DNA of 41,958 nt from Teichococcus coralli (GTDB lineage: Bacteria; Pseudomonadota; Alphaproteobacteria; Acetobacterales; Acetobacteraceae). The notes under the pieces were generated by a model that saw only the letters and a list, made by a program, of their open reading frames with translations, made no database searches and was not told the origin of the DNA. The DNA lies in assembly GCF_009829925.1 (NCBI RefSeq), contig NZ_SNVJ01000005.1, forward strand, positions 281,542 to 323,499. Direction: 5' to 3'. The translations under genes and the position numbers were made by a program. Positions 1 to 8,355 of this stretch are shown in pieces. Numbering within the stretch: the first letter of the stretch is position 1; every line of letters starts with the position of its first letter.

Positions 1-1389
1 GCCATCCTGCACGGCTTCTACCAGGCCGATGCCGGCAGCATCCGGGTGGACGGGCGGGAGGTGGCGATCCGCGACAGCCGCGACGCCATCCGCCTCGGGA
101 TCGAGATGGTGCACCAGCACTTCATGCTGGTGGAGCGCTTCACCGTGCTGGAGAACGTCATGCTCGGCGCCGAGGGCGGCCCGCTGCTGGCACGCGGGGC
201 CGCCCTGGCCCGCGCCGGGCTGGCCCGGCTCGGCGAGGCGTTCGGCCTGCGGGTGGACCCGGATGCGCGGGTCGGGAATCTGCCGGTCGGCGCGCAGCAG
301 CGCGTTGAGATCCTGAAGGCGCTCCATCGCGGCGCCGAGGTGCTGATCCTCGACGAGCCGACCGGCGTGCTGACGCCGCAGGAGGCGGACGACCTGTTCC
401 GCGTGCTGCGCGCCTTGCGGGCGCAGGGCCGCACCGTGCTGCTGATCACCCACAAGCTGCGCGAGATCATGGCCGTCACCGACGCCGTCTCGGTGATGCG
501 CGCGGGGCGGATGGTGGCGCATCGGGAGACCGCCGCCACCTCGGTGGCCGAGCTGGGCGAGCTGATGATCGGCCGCCGCCTCGCCGCGCCCGCGCCCCGC
601 CCGGCGCCGAAGCTGGGGCCGGTGCTGCTGGAGGCGCGGAACCTGTCGGTGCGCGATGCCGGCGGGGTCGAGCGCGTGAAGGGCGTGGACCTCACGCTGC
701 GGGGCGGCGAGATCCTCGGCATCGCCGGCGTTGCCGGGAACGGGCAGGGAGAGCTGCTGGAGACGCTCGCGGCCATGCGGCGGCCTGCCACGGGGGAGAT
801 CCGCCTCGGCGGCCGCACCGTTTTTCCGGGGTGGGGCTTCAATCCCGCCGCGCTGCGCCGCCAGCGGCTGGGCCACGTGCCGGAGGACCGGCTGAGGAGC
901 GGCCTGCTGCGCAACGCCAGCGCGGCGGAAACCGCCATCCTCGGCTATCAGGACGATCCCTCCTGGCGCCGCTTCGGCCTGCTCGCACCGCCCGCCATCG
1001 CGGCCCATGCCGCGCGACTGATGCGGGACTACGACGTGCGCCCCCCGGACCCGGCGCTGCGCTCGGCGCTGTTCTCCGGCGGCAACCAGCAGAAGCTGAT
1101 CCTGGCGCGCGAGATCGACCGCGATCCGCAGGTGCTTCTGGTCGGGCAGCCCACGCGCGGCGTGGACATCGGCGGCATCGACGCCATCCACCAGCGCCTG
1201 CTGGCCTGCCGTGCGGCGGGCAAGGCGGTGCTCCTTGTTTCCGTGGAGCTCGACGAGATCATGGCGTTGGCCGACCGCATCCTGGTGATGTTCGACGGGC
1301 GGATCATGGGCGAGCTGGCGACCGCCGAGGCCGACGAGCGGCGGCTCGGCCTGCTGATGGCGGGCGTGTCACCGGAGCGGGCGGCGTGA
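1..1389 (+). CDS. Nucleoside ABC transporter, ATP-binding protein (5' partial)
   Basis: Energises import of nucleosides by a BMP-type (YufO/NupO, RnsB-like) ABC transporter at the inner membrane. The frame is open from base 1, so the start and the first Walker A lie outside the window. Two fused ABC domains are visible. The first has a degenerate signature (LPVGAQQRVEI) and Walker B (VLILDEPTGVL). The second, from about base 610, has a degenerate Walker A (GVAGNGQGEL, no Lys), as is usual in sugar/nucleoside tandem ATPases, and a clear signature (FSGGNQQK). The stop codon overlaps the GTG of the next permease gene, so the transporter genes are co-transcribed. The substrate-binding protein is not in view and may lie upstream. 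Nucleosides are inferred as substrate from the downstream salvage enzymes and the family. Confidence 0.93.
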   Translation, partial: AILHGFYQADAGSIRVDGREVAIRDSRDAIRLGIEMVHQHFMLVERFTVLENVMLGAEGGPLLARGAALARAGLARLGEAFGLRVDPDARVGNLPVGAQQRVEILKALHRGAEVLILDEPTGVLTPQEADDLFRVLRALRAQGRTVLLITHKLREIMAVTDAVSVMRAGRMVAHRETAATSVAELGELMIGRRLAAPAPRPAPKLGPVLLEARNLSVRDAGGVERVKGVDLTLRGGEILGIAGVAGNGQGELLETLAAMRRPATGEIRLGGRTVFPGWGFNPAALRRQRLGHVPEDRLRSGLLRNASAAETAILGYQDDPSWRRFGLLAPPAIAAHAARLMRDYDVRPPDPALRSALFSGGNQQKLILAREIDRDPQVLLVGQPTRGVDIGGIDAIHQRLLACRAAGKAVLLVSVELDEIMALADRILVMFDGRIMGELATAEADERRLGLLMAGVSPERAA

Positions 1390-2456
1390 GCGGCCTGCCG
1401 CGCTGGGCGGAACTGGCGCTGCTCCCCGCGCTGAACCTGCTGCTGGCGCTCGCCCTGACGGCGCTGCTGGTGCTGGCCACCGGCGGCGATCCGGTCGCGG
1501 CGCTGACGGCGCTGGCGATGGGCAGCCTCGGCTCGGCTGACGCCATCGGCTACACGCTCTACTACGCCACCAACATGGCCTTCACCGGGCTGGCGGTGGC
1601 GGTGGCCTTCCAGGGCGGCCTGTTCAACATCGGCGCGGAAGGCCAGGCCTACCTCGCCGGGCTGGGCGTCACGCTGGCGGCGCTGCATCTCGGCTTCCTG
1701 CCCGGCCTGCTGCTGGTGCCTCTGGCGATCGCCGGCGGCGCCGCGTTCGGGGCGCTCTGGGCCGCCATTCCGGGCTGGCTCCAGGCGCGGCGGGGCAGCC
1801 ACATCGTCATCACCACCATCATGTTCAACTTCCTGGCCGCGGCGCTGATGGTCTACCTGATCGTCAACCTGCTGACCCCGCCGGGCTCGATGGCGCCGGA
1901 AAGCCGGCCCTTCCCGGCGGCGTCCGCCTTGCCTGGCCTGGCGGGGTTCGGTTTTCCCAGCTCGGCGCCGGTGAACCTGGCGCTGCTCCTGGCGGTGCTG
2001 GCGGCGCTCGCGGTCTGGCTGCTGGTCTGGCGTACCCCCTGGGGCTATGCGCTGCGCGTCATGGGGCAGAGCCCGGCCGTCGCCACCTATGCCGGCATCG
2101 ACCAGGGGCGGATGATCATTCTCGTCATGGCGCTTTCCGGAGCGCTGGCCGGCGGCGTGGCGGTGAACGAGCTGCTGGGCGCGCAACACAAGCTGCTGCT
2201 CGGCTTCACCGGCGGCTACGGCTTCACCGGCATCGCCGTCGCCCTGATGGGGCGCAACCATCCGGCCGGCGTGCTGCTGGCGGCGCTGCTTTTCGGCGCG
2301 CTGACGCAGGGCGGCGCCGAGCTGGCCTTCGAGGTGCCGGACGTGCCCTCCGAGATCGTGGTGCTGATCCAGGGTCTGGTGATCCTCTTCACCGGCGCGC
2401 TGGGCAACATGCTGCGCCCGGCGCTGGCGCGGATGCTGGGCCGGGCAGGGGGCTGA
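1386..2456 (+). CDS. Nucleoside ABC transporter permease 1
   Basis: A 356-residue inner-membrane permease of the branched-chain amino acid/ribose type (BPD_transp_2), similar in layout to NupP/YufP. The start is taken as GTG at 1386, overlapping the TGA of the ATPase by three bases, which gives a hydrophobic N-terminus immediately. About eight to ten apolar segments alternate with short loops. The stretch around residues 78-88 (GGLFNIGAEGQ) is the conserved loop of this permease family. It should pair with the second permease to form the transmembrane channel. Any longer upstream reading in this frame is antisense-like Arg/Pro-rich sequence inside the ATPase gene. Confidence 0.93.
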   Translation: MSGLPRWAELALLPALNLLLALALTALLVLATGGDPVAALTALAMGSLGSADAIGYTLYYATNMAFTGLAVAVAFQGGLFNIGAEGQAYLAGLGVTLAALHLGFLPGLLLVPLAIAGGAAFGALWAAIPGWLQARRGSHIVITTIMFNFLAAALMVYLIVNLLTPPGSMAPESRPFPAASALPGLAGFGFPSSAPVNLALLLAVLAALAVWLLVWRTPWGYALRVMGQSPAVATYAGIDQGRMIILVMALSGALAGGVAVNELLGAQHKLLLGFTGGYGFTGIAVALMGRNHPAGVLLAALLFGALTQGGAELAFEVPDVPSEIVVLIQGLVILFTGALGNMLRPALARMLGRAGG

Positions 2457-2460
2457 GGCG

Positions 2461-3432
2461 GTGGTAGCGCTGGAGCTGATCCTGCCCATCCTCGCCGCTA
2501 CGCTGCGTACCGCGACGCCCCTGCTGCTGGGTGCATTGGCCGGGCTGTTCTCCGAGCGCGCGGGCATCATCGATGTCGGGCTGGAGGGCAAGATGCTGGT
2601 GGGCGCCTTCGCCGCCGCCGCGGCGGCGGCGGTTACCGGAAACGTGCTCCTGGGGCTGGTGGCGGGCATCGGCGGCGCCTGCCTGCTCGGGCTGGTGCAC
2701 GCCTATGCCTGCGTCACGCTGCGCGGCAGCCAGGTAGTCTCAGGCATGGCGATCAACATCATCGCCTCCGGCCTGACCGCGACGCTGGCCCTCGCCTGGT
2801 TCAGCCAGGGCGGGCAGACGCCGCCCCTGCCGCCCGGCGCCCGATTCCTGCCAGTGACGCTGCCGGGCGCGGCGGCGCTGGCGGGCGTGCCGGTGCTGGG
2901 CCCCGCCTATGCCGCGCTGGTCAGCGGGCAGACGGTGCTGGTCTACCTGGCGCTCATCCTGGTGCCGTTCAGCGCCTGGGTGCTGTACCGAACCCGCTTC
3001 GGGCTGCGCCTGCGGGCCAGCGGCGAGCATCCCGCCGCGGTGGATACCGCCGGGATCTCGGTCGCGCGGCTGCGCTACAGCGCCGTGATGGTCGCCTCGG
3101 TCCTCTGCGGCATCGCGGGCGCCTATATCGCCACGGCGCAAGGGGCGGGCTTCGTGCGCGACATGGTCGCCGGGCGGGGCTATATCGCGCTCGCCGCGAT
3201 GATCCTGGGCGGCTGGCGCCCTTGGCCGATCCTGTTCACCTGCCTGCTCTTCGGGCTGCTGGACGCGGTGGCGATCCGGCTGCAGGGGGTGGCGGTGCCG
3301 GGGATCGGCGCCTTTCCCGTGCAGGCGCTGCAGGCGCTGCCCTATCTGCTCACCGTGGTGCTGCTCGCCGGCTTCGTGGGACGCGCCATCCCGCCGCGGG
3401 CGAGCGGCCAACCCTATGTGAAGGAGCGCTGA
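2461..3432 (+). CDS. Nucleoside ABC transporter permease 2
   Basis: A 323-residue second membrane subunit (NupQ/YufQ-like, BPD_transp_2 family). It starts at GTG 2461, four bases after the preceding stop, with a G-rich ribosome-binding stretch just upstream. Early in the protein the sequence FSERAGIIDVGLEGKM matches the conserved cytoplasmic loop of this family, followed by many apolar helices. An alanine run near residue 45 is encoded by a GCC/GCG tract and is simply part of a transmembrane helix. Next comes a Shine-Dalgarno AAGGAG for cytidine deaminase, which ties transport to nucleoside breakdown. Confidence 0.93.
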   Translation: MVALELILPILAATLRTATPLLLGALAGLFSERAGIIDVGLEGKMLVGAFAAAAAAAVTGNVLLGLVAGIGGACLLGLVHAYACVTLRGSQVVSGMAINIIASGLTATLALAWFSQGGQTPPLPPGARFLPVTLPGAAALAGVPVLGPAYAALVSGQTVLVYLALILVPFSAWVLYRTRFGLRLRASGEHPAAVDTAGISVARLRYSAVMVASVLCGIAGAYIATAQGAGFVRDMVAGRGYIALAAMILGGWRPWPILFTCLLFGLLDAVAIRLQGVAVPGIGAFPVQALQALPYLLTVVLLAGFVGRAIPPRASGQPYVKER

Positions 3433-3435
3433 GCC

Positions 3436-3843
3436 ATGTCCGATCCGCTGGTCGAAGCCGCCCTGGCCGCGCGCGCCCGCGCCTACGCGCCCTATTCGCG
3501 TTTCGCCGTCGGCGCCGCGCTGCGCACCGCCGAGGGCGCCATCCATGCAGGCTGCAACGTGGAGAACGCCGCCTATCCCCAGGGCACCTGCGCCGAGGCG
3601 GGTGCCATCGCCGCCATGGCGCTGGCCGGCGGCGGCCGCATCGCCGAGGTGGTGGTGGCGGGCGGCGGCGCCGCGCCCTGCACCCCCTGCGGCGGCTGCC
3701 GGCAGAAGATCCGCGAGTTCGCCGCGCCGGACACCCTGGTCCGCATGGTGGATGCCGAGGGCCGCCTGCTGCTGCGCGCCACGCTGGCCGAGCTGCTGCC
3801 GCATTCCTTCGGGCCGGACAACCTCGCCGGGGCCGCCGCATGA
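3436..3843 (+). CDS. cdd: Cytidine deaminase
   Basis: Zn-dependent hydrolytic deamination of cytidine/deoxycytidine to uridine/deoxyuridine in the cytosol. At 135 residues it has the usual length of the small tetrameric class. Zinc ligands and the catalytic Glu are visible as C52-A-E54 and P81-C-T-P-C85, and the N-terminal substrate motif is YAPYSRFAVGAA. AAGGAG at 3420-3425 sits about ten bases before the ATG. The gene's stop overlaps the start of the next gene (ATGA at 3840-3843). Its place right after a nucleoside importer indicates that it processes imported cytidine. Confidence 0.95.
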   Translation: MSDPLVEAALAARARAYAPYSRFAVGAALRTAEGAIHAGCNVENAAYPQGTCAEAGAIAAMALAGGGRIAEVVVAGGGAAPCTPCGGCRQKIREFAAPDTLVRMVDAEGRLLLRATLAELLPHSFGPDNLAGAAA

Positions 3844-4397
3844 CGGTGAAGGCCTATCTGGCCGGGCCGGACGTCTTCCTGCCCGGCGCTCCCGCCCATG
3901 CCCGGCGCAAGGTCGAGATCTGCGCCCGCTACGGCATCGAGGGCCGCCCGCCGCTGAACGAGGACGTGGCCAGCCTTGGGGCCATGCGGGAGGAGGAGGC
4001 CTGGCGCACCATCTATCGCAAGGACGTCGCGATGATGGAGGGCTGCGACATCGCCATCGCCAACCTGACGCCCTTCCGCGGCGTCTCGGCCGATAGCGGC
4101 ACGCTGGTGGAGCTGGGATGGTTCCTCGGACGCGGCCGGCCGGCCTTCGGCTATTCCAACAGCGCACGGCTTTTCGCGGAGCGCTGCCGTCAGCAGGCGG
4201 CGGCCTTGCCCGAGGAGATCCCTGGGCTGAGCGCCGAAGGCTTCGGTCTGCCGGACAACCTGATGATCCAGGGCGCGCTGATCCAGGCTGGCGGCCATCC
4301 GATGCTGGTGCCCGGCGGGGGGCGCGACCTGCCCTTCGACTCTCTTGACCTCTTCGAGGCCTGCGTGGCGCTCGCCGCGCGGCATCTCGGCCTCTGA
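3840..4397 (+). CDS. Nucleoside 2-deoxyribosyltransferase family protein
   Basis: A 185-residue protein of the nucleoside 2-deoxyribosyltransferase fold. Members transfer or hydrolyse the deoxyribosyl group of (deoxy)nucleosides or deoxynucleotides. The N-terminus KAYLAGPDVF and the segment S83-A-D-S-G-T-L-V-E91-L-G carry the family pattern, with E91 in the position of the nucleophilic Glu and D70 in the second acidic position. ATG 3840 overlaps the cdd stop, which fixes the start and implies translational coupling. Whether it is a true transferase, a hydrolase or a nucleotide-cleaving DNPH-like enzyme cannot be told from the sequence. The operon suggests nucleoside catabolism or base exchange. 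Confidence 0.85.
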   Translation: MTVKAYLAGPDVFLPGAPAHARRKVEICARYGIEGRPPLNEDVASLGAMREEEAWRTIYRKDVAMMEGCDIAIANLTPFRGVSADSGTLVELGWFLGRGRPAFGYSNSARLFAERCRQQAAALPEEIPGLSAEGFGLPDNLMIQGALIQAGGHPMLVPGGGRDLPFDSLDLFEACVALAARHLGL

Positions 4398-4425
4398 CCG
4401 CATGAACAACCGCCCGGGGTGAGGC

Positions 4426-5370
4426 ATGGCCCGCAAGATCATCATCGACACCGACCCGGGAAAGGATGACGCGGTCGCCATCCTGCTCGCCCTCGGCTCG
4501 CCCGGGGAACTGGACGTGCTCTCCCTCGTGGCGGTGGCGGGGAACGTCCCGCTGGCGCGCACCGAGGGCAATGCGCGCCGCCTGCTGGAGCTGGGCGGGC
4601 GGCCGGACATTCCGGTCTATTCCGGCTGCGCCCGGCCGCTGGTGCGCCCGGTTGTCACCGCCGAGCATGTGCATGGCGAGACCGGCCTGGTCGGCCTCGT
4701 GCTGCCCGAGCCGCGCGCCGCGGCCCAGGCCCTGCACGGCGTGGACCACCTGATCGAGGCACTGCGCGACGCCGCGCCTGGCGAGGTCACGCTTTGCCTG
4801 CTCGGCCCGGCCACAAACCTGGCCATGGCGCTGGTCAAGGCGCCGGAGATCGTCCGCGGCATCGCCGAGGTGGTCTGGATGGCCGGTGCCCGCAGCGAAG
4901 GGGGCAACGTGACGCCGGCCTCCGAGTACAACGTCCATGCCGACCCCGAGGCCGCGGCGGTGCTGCTGGAAAGCGGCCTGAAGCTGACCCTGCTGCCGCT
5001 CGACCTGACGCATCAGCTCCGGATGACCGCCGGCCGCCTGGAGCGCCTGCGCCGGATCGGCACCGCCGCCGCCCGCGCGGTGGCGACGCTGTTCTCCGCC
5101 GCCGACGGCATGCCGGCCTTCGAGCGCGAGGAGGAGGGCGCACCACTGCACGACCCCTGCGTGATCGCCTTCCTGCTGCGGCCCACGCTCTTCGCCGGGC
5201 GCTTCGTCAACGTCGTGGTGGAGACGGCCAGCCCGCTCACCGCCGGCATGACGGTGGTGGACTGGTTCGGCACGACCGACCGCCCGGCGAACGCCAACTG
5301 GCTGAACGAGGTGGCGGACCGGGAAGGCTTCTTCGATCTGCTCTTCGAACGCTTGGCGCGGCTGCCATGA
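4426..5370 (+). CDS. Nucleoside hydrolase (IunH/Rih family)
   Basis: Hydrolyses the N-glycosidic bond of ribonucleosides to base and ribose. The 314-residue length is typical. The Ca-binding signature D8-T-D10-P-G-K-D14-D15 is present, with Lys in place of the more common Ile/Val. A second acidic/asparagine cluster lies at N161-E167-N169, and the catalytic His-Asp is H242-D243 (LHDPC). A purine-rich GGGGTGAGG precedes the ATG. It ends the nucleoside operon, 28 bases after the previous gene. Pyrimidine versus purine preference is not decidable by eye. Confidence 0.93.
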   Translation: MARKIIIDTDPGKDDAVAILLALGSPGELDVLSLVAVAGNVPLARTEGNARRLLELGGRPDIPVYSGCARPLVRPVVTAEHVHGETGLVGLVLPEPRAAAQALHGVDHLIEALRDAAPGEVTLCLLGPATNLAMALVKAPEIVRGIAEVVWMAGARSEGGNVTPASEYNVHADPEAAAVLLESGLKLTLLPLDLTHQLRMTAGRLERLRRIGTAAARAVATLFSAADGMPAFEREEEGAPLHDPCVIAFLLRPTLFAGRFVNVVVETASPLTAGMTVVDWFGTTDRPANANWLNEVADREGFFDLLFERLARLP

Positions 5371-5379
5371 GAGGCTTGC

Positions 5380-5919
5380 TCAGGCGGCGTGGCGGCTCCG
5401 GCGCCGGAAGGGCGTGAGCAGCAGCTCCCCCAGCAGCAGGCCGAGCATCAGCCCTGCCAGACCGTAGGTGGCCGGCGCGGCGCTGAGCATCACGGCGGGC
5501 ACATGGCTCTCCAGCGTGGTCATGAGGATCGCATGCTTGTCGGCGCGAGCGTCGCGCAACCCGTCCCACAGGGCCAGGACGGGCTGGATCAGCGGCGAGG
5601 CGGCGGCGATCCGGTCGTGAGTGGCACGCAGGATCGCCATGCGCTCGCGGGAAGCAACAAGGCCCGCCGCGTTGGCGGGCTCCGCCTCGCGCAGCCGCGC
5701 CATGACCTCTGCTTCCTGTGCGGCCAGGGGAAGGCGATAGAACTGCCGCGCGATCTCCTGGCGTTCCGCGATGTCCCGCTCCGTGGCAAGCGCGACCTGC
5801 TGCAGCGCCGAAACATAGCCATGCGCCAGGGCCGGAAGCTGCATGGCGGCCAGCGCCAGGAGCAGCGCCAGGCCCAGGCGGATGGAATCCGCCAGCCACC
5901 GCCCGATGAAACGTGCCAT
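5380..5919 (-). CDS. DUF2937-like membrane protein
   Basis: A 179-residue protein with an N-terminal transmembrane helix (about residues 11-33), a charged, probably periplasmic helical middle part rich in Glu/Arg, and a C-terminal transmembrane segment (about 147-168) followed by a basic tail (FRRRSRH). This architecture matches DUF2937, whose function is unknown. The ATG at 5919 is preceded by a good GGAGGG. It is the last of three minus-strand genes (MFS, DUF2236, this one), 54 bases after the DUF2236 stop, and is convergent with the nucleoside hydrolase at nine bases distance. The family assignment is from memory and moderately certain. Confidence 0.75.
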   Translation of the reverse strand: MARFIGRWLADSIRLGLALLLALAAMQLPALAHGYVSALQQVALATERDIAERQEIARQFYRLPLAAQEAEVMARLREAEPANAAGLVASRERMAILRATHDRIAAASPLIQPVLALWDGLRDARADKHAILMTTLESHVPAVMLSAAPATYGLAGLMLGLLLGELLLTPFRRRSRHAA

Positions 5920-5973
5920 GCTCGGTCCCTCCGCTGCGTTGGAGGGAAGGCGGCCAGGGCGCGAGGGTTGCGC

Positions 5974-6915
5974 TCAGGGTGCCGTTTCAGCCCGGCCCGT
6001 AAGGAGCATGCGCGGCGGCAGGCCGAGGCGGCGGCAGGCCTGCACCGCCGGGCTGCTTTCCAGCAGCAGCCGGTCGGCCATTGCGCCCGCCCTGAGCAGG
6101 AGCCGAGCCTCCCAGGGCCGCAGGCGGCTCTCCAGCCCGAGTTGCGCCTGCGCCCAAGGGGGCGTGACGGCCACGGCGGCGCGCACCATCAGTTGTTGCA
6201 GCGGTCTCAGCCCGGCCGGCAGGATCGGCGCGTGCCGCACGATCCCGAGGAACTCGGACAGCACGGGTGAGGCCCCGAGCCGAGGCCGCATCGCGGCGAA
6301 GCAGGCTTCCATTCCGGCACCGCTGTCAGGTGCGCCGGACGCGCCGTAGAGCCGCGCCGCAGGCAGGGCTTCGGCATAGAAGCGATCCTGCTCGGCCAGC
6401 GGCAGGGGGCGGACGAAGCGGTGATAGGCCGAGAGGAAGCCGAAGCAGGCGGTGGCCTGCACCCAGTCCAGCAGCACGGGATCGTCGGCGCTGTAGGCGA
6501 GGCCGGACTCCGTATGCCCCCGCACGGCCGCGTGCGCCTGCCGCACCCGCGCGATCATCGCTTCCGCGACGCTGCGGGCGCCATAGACGGTCACCATCGC
6601 GGCGAGCCCGGTCCGCTGCAGCCGGCGCACCGGCTCGGTGCGGAAGCTGGTGTGATTCCAGACGCCGGCGCGCAGGCGGGGCTCGGCCAGTTCCAGCACG
6701 ACCGCCGCGACGCCGCCGACGAACAACGCGACCGGGTTGCGGAACACCTGCCAGGCCACGGAGTCCGGCGCCGCGAGCGCTGCTTCGCCGGCGGGCCGCG
6801 TGAAATCGACCTGCGGCCCGGCGGCGGGCTGGATGAGGGCATGGAAGGTGGCTTCCGCCCAGTTCCGCAGCGGGCGCGGCAGGGCCAATGCCGTGGTCTG
6901 ACCTTCGCTGCCCAT
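5974..6915 (-). CDS. DUF2236 oxygenase-like protein (MpaB/Lcp-like)
   Basis: A 313-residue cytosolic, mostly helical protein of the DUF2236 family. That family includes the fungal MpaB oxygenase and is related to latex-clearing rubber oxygenases, some of which bind b-type haem. The visible order is an N-terminal helix with AEATFHALIQPA, a DSVAWQVFRNP segment, HTSFRTEPVRRLQRT, and a later helix with WVQATACFGFLSAYHRF. These match the conserved core. ATG 6915 has a strong AGGAGG seven bases upstream. It lies 38 bases after the MFS gene, so the two are probably co-transcribed. The substrate is unknown. Confidence 0.85.
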   Translation of the reverse strand: MGSEGQTTALALPRPLRNWAEATFHALIQPAAGPQVDFTRPAGEAALAAPDSVAWQVFRNPVALFVGGVAAVVLELAEPRLRAGVWNHTSFRTEPVRRLQRTGLAAMVTVYGARSVAEAMIARVRQAHAAVRGHTESGLAYSADDPVLLDWVQATACFGFLSAYHRFVRPLPLAEQDRFYAEALPAARLYGASGAPDSGAGMEACFAAMRPRLGASPVLSEFLGIVRHAPILPAGLRPLQQLMVRAAVAVTPPWAQAQLGLESRLRPWEARLLLRAGAMADRLLLESSPAVQACRRLGLPPRMLLTGRAETAP

Positions 6916-6953
6916 GCGTTGCCTCCTTTTTTGGAACCGATCCGGGGGCGGCT

Positions 6954-8222
6954 TCAGGCTTCCCGGCGAGCTTCCCAGCGCAGCCCCACCCAGAAAGCCA
7001 CCTGACCGATCACCGCCGCGCTTGCCAGCACCACCGCCGCAGCCAGGGCCGGATCGCCTCCCACCCCCGCCAGCGAGGCGCAAAGCGCTCCAACCGCCAT
7101 CTGGCTGCAACCGTACAGCCCCGCGGCCGAGCCGATGATCTGCGGGTTCACGCCGACCGCCCTGGTCAGCGCCAGCGGGCTCGCAATGCCGACGCCAAGG
7201 GTGAACAGCAGCGGCCCGCCCACCGCCAGCAGCAGGTTCAGGTGCCCGCTGAGCACGCCGCCCAGGAACACGAATGCGCCAAGGATGCCGAGCGCGCTGG
7301 CGGAGAGCAGCAGGCGGGCGATGCCCAGCCGCGCCACCAGGCGGTTCGTCAGCAGGTTCCCGGCCGAGGTGCCGGCGACCAGGAGGAGATAGCAGAACCC
7401 GACTTCCTGCAACGGCCGCCCGAGCTGCTGCACGAAGATGAACGGCATGGCAGCGAGATAGGCGTACCAGCTTGTCGTCGCGCAGCCGCCGCCGATCGCG
7501 AAGCCCAGGAAGGCCGGCGAGCGCAGCAGCGACCGGTAGTCGCGCGCGAGGGCCGCGGCGCTGCGGCCGCTGGTGCCCGCCCGCGTTTCCGGCAGGCGCC
7601 GCAGGCACAACAGCACGGTCGTGGCGCCCATGGCGCAAAGCAGGACAAAGATCGCGCGCCAGCCCAGCCATTCGGAGAGGCTGGTGCCGATCAGCGGCGC
7701 GACTCCCGGTCCCACCGAAACCACCAGGCTCAGCGCCGCCAGCCGCGAGGCGGCCTCGCGCGGCTCGGAGGTATCGCGGACGATGGCGCGGCCCAGCGCC
7801 AGCCCGGCGCAGCCGCCCAGCGCCTGCAGAAGCCGCGTGCCGATCAGCCACTCCACGCCGGGCGCCAGCAACGCCGCGAGGCTGGCGAAGGTGTAGAGCG
7901 TCAGCCCGCCGAGCAGCACCGGGCGACGCCCGAAATTGTCGGAAAGCGGGCCATAGACAAGCTGCCCCACGGCAAGACCGAGAATATAGAGGCTGATGGT
8001 GAGCTGCATGGCTCCGTTGCCGGCGCCAAGCTCCGCGCCGGCCTGCGGGAGGGCCGGCACGAAGATGTGGATGCCCAGGGTGCCGGACGTCGTGATCAGC
8101 ACCAGCAGCCAGAGCGGCGGTTGCCGGCGGAGAGGCGGCTCGCCGCCGCCCGGCAGGAAAGCCTCGCCCGCCGCGGAGAGAGCGGCGGAGGGGGAACTCT
8201 TCCGGGTGTCGTCGTAGGGCAT
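6954..8222 (-). CDS. Bcr/CflA-type MFS drug efflux transporter
   Basis: A 422-residue major-facilitator permease with 12 predicted transmembrane segments. It is most like the Bcr/CflA subfamily of proton-coupled exporters (bicyclomycin, sulfonamide, chloramphenicol type). MFS motif A is visible after helix 2 (YGPLSDNFGRRP), with the family's helix-1 pattern IHIFVPALP. The start at 8222 gives a cytosolic tail of about 35 residues before helix 1. Longer in-frame starts exist upstream but would run into the promoter region shared with the divergent exonuclease gene. It is first in an apparent operon with the DUF2236 and DUF2937 genes, so export may concern a product or substrate of the DUF2236 enzyme (inference). 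Confidence 0.9.
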   Translation of the reverse strand: MPYDDTRKSSPSAALSAAGEAFLPGGGEPPLRRQPPLWLLVLITTSGTLGIHIFVPALPQAGAELGAGNGAMQLTISLYILGLAVGQLVYGPLSDNFGRRPVLLGGLTLYTFASLAALLAPGVEWLIGTRLLQALGGCAGLALGRAIVRDTSEPREAASRLAALSLVVSVGPGVAPLIGTSLSEWLGWRAIFVLLCAMGATTVLLCLRRLPETRAGTSGRSAAALARDYRSLLRSPAFLGFAIGGGCATTSWYAYLAAMPFIFVQQLGRPLQEVGFCYLLLVAGTSAGNLLTNRLVARLGIARLLLSASALGILGAFVFLGGVLSGHLNLLLAVGGPLLFTLGVGIASPLALTRAVGVNPQIIGSAAGLYGCSQMAVGALCASLAGVGGDPALAAAVVLASAAVIGQVAFWVGLRWEARREA

Positions 8223-8355
8223 GCGGCTAGTGTCATCCAGCTCGGGCGAGACGTCACCCATGCTGCGGTGCATTTCGCGGCGAGAGGCGGCGTCTGGTGA
8301 CCTTTCCGCCGGTCCGGGCGTTCGCTGCAGGTCGGGCGAGGGAGAAAGGCCAGCC

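Noticed and set aside
2608..2635. GCC/GCG triplet run resembling a microsatellite
   Set aside because: It encodes an alanine-rich transmembrane helix in the second permease and is in frame throughout.
2740..5151. 803-codon open frame on the minus strand across the nucleoside operon
   Set aside because: It is antisense to four well-supported genes, rich in Gln, Arg, Gly and His without motifs, and explained by high GC with few stop codons. Similar long antisense frames at 19101-21704 (+) and 22257-24788 (-) were rejected for the same reason.
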